Part shown: positions 38,582-43,751 of the stretch, piece by piece
How positions within the stretch are numbered: position 1 is the first letter of the stretch
How the letters are laid out: every line of letters starts with the position of its first letter
From: a virus
Length of the DNA stretch: 43,751 nt
Direction: 5' to 3' (one strand)
Virus record (IMG/VR): IMGVR_UViG_3300048928_000371
Span: 1 to 43,751 of that record
Notes under the pieces: generated by a model
What the model saw: only the letters and a program-made list of their open reading frames with translations
Databases searched by the model: none
What the model was told of the DNA's origin: nothing
Program-made: the position numbers and the translations under genes

Positions 38582-39018
38582 AAATGAATTTGGCGCCAAA
38601 GACACTCTTCACGCTGACGCTCATCAGCTGTTTGGCATCGTGTGAGCGGCATGCCGATCCTGAGGCCAACGAGGCGACGCCCAGCCTAACGGCGACCATC
38701 TCGCCAAGCCCTCCACCCACCCCGGCCACCTCAGTAGAGCAATTCAACAAAGCGCTTCACAAAGAGCCTGCCGTGATCGACTTCGTCTACGATCCGTCAG
38801 CCACCGTCCGGTGGACCATCGGTGTGAACGATAACGGTTCCCCGCGTTATGGATATGCAGAGTACCTTTGCGGTCGCATGACCGACTTCAATCTGCCCAC
38901 AGACGGAGCGAAGGTCCGCATCGTCGATTATCGTAAGTTCATGGAACCAGGTGGGAACGGCCGTGAGGCAAGCCTTGGCTCCGTCGACTGCAAGTCGGGC
39001 GAACGGTCGATGCCTTGA
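38578..39018 (+). CDS. Putative lipoprotein expressed with the repressor
   Basis: This 146-residue protein begins MKMNLAPKTLFTLTLISCLA with a lipobox (LASC, Cys22), then a Pro/Thr/Ser-rich linker and a small folded domain with two Cys (AEYLCGRMTD, SVDCKSGERS) that may pair. The start overlaps the repressor stop (ATGA). Genes co-expressed with a repressor are expressed in the lysogen, so it may alter the host surface or exclude superinfecting phages. The family is not recognised. Confidence 0.65.
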   Translation: MKMNLAPKTLFTLTLISCLASCERHADPEANEATPSLTATISPSPPPTPATSVEQFNKALHKEPAVIDFVYDPSATVRWTIGVNDNGSPRYGYAEYLCGRMTDFNLPTDGAKVRIVDYRKFMEPGGNGREASLGSVDCKSGERSMP

Positions 39019-39069
39019 GCTAGGGGGCTCGTTGCGCACCGGCCCTGCGCATTCTACTTTAGTCCGGCC

Positions 39070-39309
39070 ATGACCAAGAACGCAGCGCGCTTTTACCGTC
39101 TCTGGTGCGGCCCTAAGAAGCACTCGGGCTGGAAGGCCGATGTCGAGGCGGTTTGGCAAATCGCCTTCGAAAAGAAGCTCGCATTTCGGGATGAGCGAAG
39201 CGGAGGTCTTGGGCCGCTAACCTGGATCGAGATCGGCGAACGCCGGTCGAGCAAGGGCAAGACGATCCGCGTCGACGCGATCGGCCTGCCGCGCCGAACG
39301 ATTTACTAA
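39070..39309 (+). CDS. Unknown small protein near the left end
   Basis: This 79-residue protein reads AARFYRLWCGPKKHSGWKAD and ends TIRVDAIGLPRRTIY. It looks folded and charged and is the last gene before the phage end. It follows the lipoprotein by 51 bases on the same strand, so it is probably transcribed from the repressor operon. No family is recognised. Confidence 0.5.
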   Translation: MTKNAARFYRLWCGPKKHSGWKADVEAVWQIAFEKKLAFRDERSGGLGPLTWIEIGERRSSKGKTIRVDAIGLPRRTIY

Positions 39310-39713
39310 ATTTTTGTCCCACTTCTTGAGGCCAGCGGCTCGTGAGCAGCATCCCCCATTGCAGTCCAGTGCCCTGGATTTGCGCGCTTTCGCGTGATCA
39401 GCGAAGCGTCATCTGGAAGTGGGACAACCCGCGTCCCACTTCCGCCCCAGTTCGCTCCGGATGAAAGGCGCCTCCGCCCGTCTTGAGAGGCCCTTCACGT
39501 GGCCAAAATCGGCCACTAAGAGGCTTCTCAGAGGTCGCTTAGGGAAGTACCGCTGACTCTAGCCGGACTTGTCCAAACCACGTCTAAACGACGCCACACT
39601 CTAGACACAGCCGCCGGATCACCAGCCGGCGCGCGCGGGAGCCAAAAATGGCAGAAAGCCTCAGTTTTTGTCCCACCCAATCCCGGCGACGCCCAGAAAA
39701 TCCCACCCCACCG
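39310..39713. other. Gene-free left-end region with repeated sites
   Basis: This 400-base stretch before the left terminal repeat has no credible gene. It contains TTTTTGTCCCAC twice (39311-39322, 39665-39676), the inverted repeat at 39415-39443, a hairpin GTGGCC/GGCCAC (39499-39516), and internal copies of the end motif: ACTCTAG at 39556-39562 and CACTCTAGA at 39597-39605. Transposable phages keep multiple transposase sites here. No promoter was assigned. Confidence 0.6.
39415..39443. repeat. Inverted repeat GGAAGTGGGAC/GTCCCACTTCC
   Basis: Perfect eleven-base arms flank seven bases. The GTCCCAC core also occurs in TTTTTGTCCCAC at both 39311 and 39665, and CCCAAC-type sequence occurs in the operator. 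The element could be an operator-like site in the left end (as Mu has an internal enhancer bound by the repressor and transposase) or a hairpin ending the rightward transcript. Confidence 0.4.
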
Positions 39714-39734
39714 GCACTCTAGAACCTCGTGTCA
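39714..39734 (-). repeat. Prophage left-end terminal inverted repeat (attL side)
   Basis: Reading inward on the minus strand it starts TGACACGAGGTTCTAGAGT and matches the other end (269-289) at 17 of 21 positions. The core TCTAGAG recurs inside the left end at 39597-39605. It is the probable terminal transposase-binding site. The bases outside it (39735-39748) end in CA, consistent with an outer boundary at 39748. Confidence 0.7.
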
Positions 39735-39748
39735 CCTAACACTCTCCA

Positions 39749-39753
39749 AGAGG
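39749..39753. repeat. Candidate 5-bp target-site duplication (left-end side)
   Basis: AGAGG, identical to 252-256. See the other copy for the uncertainty. Confidence 0.35.
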
Positions 39754-39862
39754 CTAGCGAAGCTTGGATGAGGGTGTGCTCTCGGTTTAAGCAACGCCTG
39801 ACGCCGCACCATCACCCCCATCCAACTGCGGCTAGCTCGCTGACGCTCACAAGCCTTCGTAT

Positions 39863-39885
39863 CCTTCCCCCATCGAGGGGGAAGG
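39863..39885. repeat. Host intergenic palindrome flanking the prophage (right copy)
   Basis: Arms CCTTCCCCC and GGGGGAAGG around five bases, the same as at 198-220. It is part of a host repeat cluster at 39754-39890. Confidence 0.7.
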
Positions 39886-40039
39886 AGGGCACGGCTTCAC
39901 ACCCGCGGGCGAGCGGGTTTACGCCAAGAGGAGAACACGGCGTTTGCGACCGGTGTTTGCCTGGGCACGACAGGCTTGGCTGGCCTTCCACGGTTTGCGA
40001 ACGGATGGACCCAGGAAAGCATAAGCGTGGTCCAACTCG

Positions 40040-40197
40040 GCCCTGTCACGATGAGCACCCGGCGGGACGGGCTCGCAGCTTGCCGCCGGACTTTTCTAGA
40101 CTCATCGCTACGGAGTGGAGGTCCCGTCGGAGCCGCCGGCCGCATGGTGCGGGGTTGGTAGCGAGAACGTCTTCGCCGCCTCCACACCCGCCGTGTG
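40040..40197 (-). ncRNA. Candidate structured non-coding RNA in the host flank
   Basis: Downstream of a near-consensus promoter the minus strand contains several perfectly complementary 7-base segments. CGATGAG/CTCATCG (40101-40107 with 40049-40055) encloses CCGGCGG/CCGCCGG (40083-40089 with 40059-40065). Two more pairs, 40179-40185 with 40115-40121 and 40158-40164 with 40105-40111, cross each other. No long open frame with good codon use is present. It may be a small RNA of the host, or only part of a dispersed intergenic repeat. The end points are rough. Confidence 0.25.
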
Positions 40198-40203
40198 CTG
40201 GAG

Positions 40204-40232
40204 CTTATAACCTAATTGGCACTAAATGTCAA
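40204..40232 (-). promoter_or_regulatory. Near-consensus sigma70 promoter in the host intergenic region
   Basis: On the minus strand TTGACA (40227-40232) and TATAAG (40204-40209) are separated by 17 bases, in an AT-rich patch within GC-rich DNA. Transcription would start near 40197 and run toward the prophage. No clear coding gene lies downstream. The remainder of 39735-40376 holds host repeats and no recognised gene. Confidence 0.5.
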
Positions 40233-40376
40233 GCTCTATCGTCGTCCTGAACTGATCCGGGACCGCGCGCGTGTGCGAAGCTGTGCCGTGTGCGGCTGGG
40301 GCTCTCACGCAAGCTGGCGTCCTGCGGAACCGGACCCGGATCAGGCCCGGGTCGACGCCATCCATCATCGACAGCA

Positions 40377-40405
40377 AAAAGGCCGGGCTTTTGGCCCGGC
40401 CTTTT
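40377..40405 (-). terminator. Rho-independent terminator of pnp
   Basis: GGCCGGGC and GCCCGGCC arms with a five-base loop are flanked by A and T runs. On the minus strand the stem ends in TTTTT. It lies 20 bases after the pnp stop. Confidence 0.88.
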
Positions 40406-40424
40406 CCTTGTGCGGTATTAAGCC

Positions 40425-42770
40425 TCAGTCTTCCTTGAGGAAGGCCGGCATGTGGCTGGGATCGCCGCCGCCGTTGTCGTCGCGGTCGCGACGCGGGCCG
40501 CGGTCGCGGTTGCCGCCCCGATCACCACCCCGATCACCGCCACGGTCGCCGCCCCTGTCGCCACGGGGACGACGGCGGTCACCGCCACGATCGCCGCCGC
40601 GATCACCACCCCGGTCGCCACGGGGCTCGCCCCGGTCGGACCTGGGCTCGCGCGGCGGACGGGTGTCCTCCAGCGCCTCGCCGGTCTCCTGGTCGACCAC
40701 GCGCATCGACAGGCGGACCTTGCCGCGGTTGTCGATCTCGAGGACCTTGACCTTGACCAGCTGGCCTTCCTTGACGACGTCGGTCGGCTTTTCGACCCGC
40801 TCGTTCTTCATCTCGGACACGTGGACGAGACCGTCCTTGCCGCCCATGAAGTTCACGAAGGCGCCGAAGTCGACGATGTTGACCACCTTGCCGTCGTAGA
40901 TCTTGCCGACTTCGGCCTCCTCGACGATGCCGAGGATCCACTTCTTGGCGGCTTCGATCTGGTTCACGTCCGAAGACGAGATCTTGATCACGCCCTCGTC
41001 GTCGATGTCGACCTTGGCGCCGGTCTCGGCGACGATCTCGCGGATCACCTTGCCACCGGTGCCGATCACGTCGCGGATCTTCGACTTGTCGATCTGGATC
41101 GTCTCGATGCGCGGTGCGTGGGCCGACAGTTCGGTACGAGCCGAACCCAGCGCCTTGTGCATCTCACCCAGGATGTGCGCGCGGCCGGCCTTCGCCTGCT
41201 CGAGCGCCTTGCCCATGATCTCCTTGGTGATGCCGGCGATCTTGATGTCCATCTGCATCGTGGTGATGCCGGCTTCGGTGCCCGCCACCTTGAAGTCCAT
41301 GTCGCCGAGGTGGTCCTCGTCGCCCAGGATGTCGGACAGGACGGCGAACTCGTCGCCTTCCAGGATCAGGCCCATGGCGATGCCCGAGACCGGACGCTCG
41401 ATCGGCACGCCCGCATCCATCATCGACAGACAGCCGCCGCAGACGGTGGCCATCGACGACGAGCCGTTCGACTCGGTCACGTCCGAGAGGACGCGGATGG
41501 TGTACGGGAAGTCCGCCTTGGCCGGCAGGACCGGGTGCAGCGCGCGCCACGCCAGCTTGCCGTGGCCGACTTCGCGGCGGCCCGGCGCGCCGAAGCGGCC
41601 GACTTCGCCGACCGAGTAGGGCGGGAAGTTGTAGTGCAGCATGAACGAGGAGTAGGAGAGACCCTCCAGCCCGTCGATCATCTGCTCGGCGTCCTTGGTG
41701 CCCAGCGTGGTGGTGCAGATCGTCTGCGTCTCGCCGCGCGTGAACAGCGCCGAGCCGTGGGTGCGCGGCAGGAAGCCGACCATCGATTCGATCGGACGGA
41801 CCTGGTCGAGCGTACGACCGTCGATGCGCTGGCCGTCCTTGAGGATGGCGCCGCGCACGATGTCGGCCTCGACCTTCTTCATGGTCTTGATCGCGACCAT
41901 CTGGGTCTGCGGGCTCTCGCCCGAGAACGCTTCCTTCGCCTTGGCGCGGGCGGCGTTGAGCGCGTCCGAGCGGGCCGACTTGTTGGTCAGCTTGTAGGCG
42001 GCGGCGACGTCGGCCCCGACGAGGCCCTTGAGCTTGGCCTTGATGTCGGCGGTCTTGTCCGACAGGTCGATGTCCCAGGGGTCCTTGGCGGCCTTCTCGG
42101 CCAGGTCGATGATGAGATCGACGACCTTCTTGATCTCGTCATGCGCGAACATGACGGCGCCGAGCATCTCGTCCTCGGTCAGCTCCTTGGCTTCCGATTC
42201 GACCATCATCACGGCATCGCCGGTGGCGGCGACGACGAGGTCGAGGCGGCCGTCGACCAGGGCCTGGTCCTGCTTGGGATTGAGCGTGTACTGGCCATCG
42301 ACGAAGCCGACGCGGCATGCGCCGATCGGGCCCATGAAGGGCACGCCCGAGATGGTGAGCGCGGCCGAGGCGGCGATCATCGCCACGATATCGGGCTCGG
42401 TCTCGCCGTCATAGGAGAGCACCTGCGCGATGCAGTTGATCTCGTTGTAGAAGCCCTCGGGGAACAGCGGGCGCACCGGGCGGTCGATGAGACGGCTGGT
42501 GAGCGTCTCCTTCTCGGTCGCACCGCGCTCGCGCTTGAAGAAGCCACCCGGGATACGACCCGCGGCGGAGAACTTCTCCTGGTAGTGGACGGTCAGCGGA
42601 AAGAAGTCCTGGCCTTCCTTCACCGACTTGGCGGCGGTCACGGCGCACAGCACCACGGTCTCGCCATAGGTGGCCAGCACGGCGCCGTCAGCCTGACGGG
42701 CGATGCGGCCGGTTTCCAGCGTGAGGGTCTTTCCGCCCCACTCCATGGATACGGTCTTTACGTCGAACAT
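40425..42770 (-). CDS. pnp: Polynucleotide phosphorylase
   Basis: This 781-residue enzyme degrades RNA by phosphorolysis. It begins [20 protein letters not shown] and has [20 protein letters not shown] and [20 protein letters not shown], the first RNase PH domain, then the second RNase PH domain ([18 protein letters not shown]), a KH domain ([20 protein letters not shown]) and an S1 domain ([20 protein letters not shown]). The C-terminus is an Arg/Gly/Asp-rich disordered tail with repeated [10 protein letters not shown] units, typical of alphaproteobacterial enzymes. It lies downstream of rpsO, the classical arrangement. Confidence 0.98.
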   Translation of the reverse strand: MFDVKTVSMEWGGKTLTLETGRIARQADGAVLATYGETVVLCAVTAAKSVKEGQDFFPLTVHYQEKFSAAGRIPGGFFKRERGATEKETLTSRLIDRPVRPLFPEGFYNEINCIAQVLSYDGETEPDIVAMIAASAALTISGVPFMGPIGACRVGFVDGQYTLNPKQDQALVDGRLDLVVAATGDAVMMVESEAKELTEDEMLGAVMFAHDEIKKVVDLIIDLAEKAAKDPWDIDLSDKTADIKAKLKGLVGADVAAAYKLTNKSARSDALNAARAKAKEAFSGESPQTQMVAIKTMKKVEADIVRGAILKDGQRIDGRTLDQVRPIESMVGFLPRTHGSALFTRGETQTICTTTLGTKDAEQMIDGLEGLSYSSFMLHYNFPPYSVGEVGRFGAPGRREVGHGKLAWRALHPVLPAKADFPYTIRVLSDVTESNGSSSMATVCGGCLSMMDAGVPIERPVSGIAMGLILEGDEFAVLSDILGDEDHLGDMDFKVAGTEAGITTMQMDIKIAGITKEIMGKALEQAKAGRAHILGEMHKALGSARTELSAHAPRIETIQIDKSKIRDVIGTGGKVIREIVAETGAKVDIDDEGVIKISSSDVNQIEAAKKWILGIVEEAEVGKIYDGKVVNIVDFGAFVNFMGGKDGLVHVSEMKNERVEKPTDVVKEGQLVKVKVLEIDNRGKVRLSMRVVDQETGEALEDTRPPREPRSDRGEPRGDRGGDRGGDRGGDRRRPRGDRGGDRGGDRGGDRGGNRDRGPRRDRDDNGGGDPSHMPAFLKED

Positions 42771-42897
42771 GAGAGTTTCATTCCTCAGCCCGCGAGCCCT
42801 ATTGCTGCGCGGGGTTTACTGCCGGGGATGCCGTCCCGGTCCGGTGTGGAGCTTGTCTAGCTCCTGAAAGGTCCAGCCGAATTGCCGGACCCTCGTC

Positions 42898-42918
42898 GAC
42901 CCGGGCTTGGCCCGGGTC
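42898..42918. repeat. Host intergenic palindrome (GACCCGGGC type)
   Basis: Arms GACCCGGGC and GCCCGGGTC with a three-base loop, between rpsO and pnp. A similar repeat with GACCCGG/CCGGGTC is at about 40335-40353. Dispersed element of the host. Confidence 0.6.
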
Positions 42919-42985
42919 CGGTTTCCTCCATACGCCGTTCTGTCGGCGGGGAGGGAGGACTGTGAGGTTCCGTTGATCGGAACCG

Positions 42986-43006
42986 GTCCCGGATCAAGTC
43001 CGGGAC
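42986..43006. repeat. Host intergenic palindrome (GTCCCGGA type)
   Basis: Arms GTCCCGGA and TCCGGGAC around five bases, a repeat form common in sphingomonad intergenic DNA. The interval 42771-43031 holds these repeats and no gene. Confidence 0.6.
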
Positions 43007-43031
43007 GATGTGTCGTGCGACAAATGCGAAA

Positions 43032-43053
43032 CGGCCCGCCATGGGGCGGGCCG
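43032..43053 (-). terminator. Terminator after rpsO
   Basis: Arms CGGCCCGCC and GGCGGGCCG with a four-base loop, 12 bases after the rpsO stop, followed on the transcribed strand by a short T-rich stretch (GTTTCGCATTTG). Confidence 0.7.
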
Positions 43054-43064
43054 AAGCGTTCGTC

Positions 43065-43334
43065 TTACTTGCGCAGACCCAGCTTCTGGATCAGCGCGTT
43101 GTACCGCGCGACATCCTTCTTCTTGAGGTAGTCGAGCAGCGAGCGGCGCTTGTTCACCATCGCCAGCAGGCCGCGGCGCGAGTGGTTGTCCTTGTGGTGC
43201 GCCTTGAAGTGCTCGGTCAGGTTCTTGATCCGCTCGGTGAGGATCGCGACCTGCACTTCGGGCGAGCCGGTGTCGCTGGCCTGGCGGGCGTTGTCCGAGA
43301 TGATTTCCTGCTTCTTTTCGGCGGTCACCGACAT
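43065..43334 (-). CDS. rpsO: 30S ribosomal protein S15
   Basis: This 89-residue protein is the S15 subunit that binds 16S rRNA and helps assemble the platform. It starts [20 protein letters not shown], then [20 protein letters not shown] and [20 protein letters not shown], and ends with [12 protein letters not shown]. All are invariant in S15. The ATG at 43334 was chosen from the family start. The gene lies between truB and pnp. Confidence 0.98.
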   Translation of the reverse strand: MSVTAEKKQEIISDNARQASDTGSPEVQVAILTERIKNLTEHFKAHHKDNHSRRGLLAMVNKRRSLLDYLKKKDVARYNALIQKLGLRK

Positions 43335-43338
43335 AGTC

Positions 43339-43751
43339 TTACTCCGCGACATCTGAGAGGTTGAAGCCCCGGACGACACGGGCGTCGCCGCCCGCCAATT
43401 CCAACAGCGCGACCGGAATAGTCCCAAGTCTCGCCCAGTGGAGCCCGTCGTCGTGGGGCAGTCCGGTCAGAACACGGCCCTGTCGGACCGCCCTTGCCTG
43501 CTCCGGGTCGAGGTCGATGGCCGGGATGTCGTCCAGCCCCGCCTCCAGCGGCAAGAGTCTCTGTTCAAGGGGCGCGCCCTTACCGATTTCGTTCAACATG
43601 TCCAGCGAAATCGCGTGTTCGAGGGTGAACGGACCGGCCTGGACCCGGCGCAGCATGGTGACGGTGCCGCGCGTGCCGAGCGCCAGCGCGATGTCGCGCG
43701 CCAGGCTGCGGATATAGGTGCCCTTGGAGACTTTTGCCAGGAGGGTGAGGT
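43339..43751 (-). CDS. truB: tRNA pseudouridine(55) synthase TruB, C-terminal part (partial)
   Basis: The gene runs off the window at 43751; about 137 codons of its 3' end are present. It contains [20 protein letters not shown] and [18 protein letters not shown], the conserved core of the TruB C-terminal domain, and ends with a PUA-like tail. The enzyme makes pseudouridine 55 in tRNA. It is followed directly by rpsO, as in most Proteobacteria. Confidence 0.92.
   Translation of the reverse strand, partial: LTLLAKVSKGTYIRSLARDIALALGTRGTVTMLRRVQAGPFTLEHAISLDMLNEIGKGAPLEQRLLPLEAGLDDIPAIDLDPEQARAVRQGRVLTGLPHDDGLHWARLGTIPVALLELAGGDARVVRGFNLSDVAE

Larger units (their letters stand above)
257..39748. 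mobile_element. Mu-like transposable prophage (complete)
   Basis: The block has the full Mu gene set: S24 repressor, Ner-like protein, DDE transposase, MuB-like ATPase, GemA, Mor-like activator, lysis genes, gp27/gp28 terminase, gp29 portal, gp30, protease/scaffold, major head, sheath, tube, tape measure and gp43-gp48. It lies between host dnaB and pnp. Inverted terminal repeats are at 269-289 and 39714-39734. Outside them both ends read TGGAG inward (from 260 and from 39748). The exact termini are uncertain. The limits given use AGAGG (252-256 and 39749-39753) as a possible 5-bp target duplication; the conservative inner limits are 269 and 39734. No core gene is visibly broken, so the element may be functional. 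Confidence 0.93.

Noticed and set aside
242-39759. TAGCG as the target duplication (242-246 and 39755-39759)
   Set aside because: It would put the phage ends inside host-like repeat sequence and away from the terminal inverted repeats.
39897-40187. Minus-strand frame of 96 codons downstream of the strong promoter
   Set aside because: Composition is Arg/Pro-rich without codon bias and no family is recognisable. The RNA structure explanation is preferred but remains weak.
39729-40250. Plus-strand frame of 173 codons starting at the prophage end
   Set aside because: It crosses the phage/host junction and host palindromes and has low-complexity sequence; no ribosome site or family.
40452-42860. 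Very long open frame on the plus strand across pnp
   Set aside because: It is the mirror of the strongly conserved pnp gene on the other strand. High GC leaves antisense frames open, and the protein has no recognisable fold.
1-43751. CRISPR arrays, tRNA or rRNA genes
   Set aside because: No regularly spaced repeats and no tRNA or rRNA-like sequences were seen on either strand.

Overview
The window carries a complete Mu-like (transposable) prophage of about 39.5 kb inserted in a high-GC alphaproteobacterial chromosome, most likely a member of the Sphingomonadales. The host genes at the edges support this: the C-terminus of the replicative helicase DnaB (1-150, +) on the left, and pnp, rpsO and a partial truB (40425-43751, all -) on the right. 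Short palindromic repeats of the kind common in sphingomonad intergenic DNA lie around them. The prophage sits in the intergenic space between the converging dnaB and pnp genes, inside one of these repeat clusters.

The prophage lies reversed in the window, so its left (immunity) end is at about 39.7 kb and its right end at about 0.26 kb. Both ends carry the same sequence in inverted orientation (269-289 and 39714-39734). Reading right to left: (i) a rightward immunity cassette with an S24-type repressor, a putative lipoprotein and a small unknown gene (37907-39309); (ii) a divergent early operon with a Ner-like HTH protein, a ParB-domain protein fused to a MucR/Ros-like domain, a DNA methyltransferase, several small unknown proteins, the MuA-type DDE transposase and the MuB-type ATPase, GemA and a Mor-like activator (28035-37819); (iii) lysis genes (GH108 endolysin, holin candidate) with an exported beta-helix protein between them (23925-27976); (iv) packaging and head genes (gp27, gp28, portal gp29, gp30, protease/scaffold, cement, major head, 13859-23617); (v) tail genes in near-Mu order (gpG, gp37, gp38, sheath, tube, frameshifted chaperone, tape measure, gp43-gp48, collar fibre, fibre chaperone, 1239-13856); and (vi) a Dam-type methyltransferase at the extreme right end, where Mu carries mom.

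Most adjacent genes overlap by 1-14 bases (ATGA, GTGA, TGATG), so the minus strand looks like two long translationally coupled operons. An operator and a sigma70-like promoter (37830-37883) control the early operon, and a dyad (28012-28027) just upstream of the endolysin gene is the likely Mor-type site for the late genes. The most notable accessory items are the ParB-MucR fusion, a 58-residue protein resembling the helical hairpin of Acb2/Tad1 cyclic-nucleotide sponges, three methyltransferases in three separate places, the signal-peptide beta-helix protein, and, in the host flank, a near-consensus promoter in front of a structured non-coding stretch. All family assignments come from reading motifs and gene order by eye; no database search was run.
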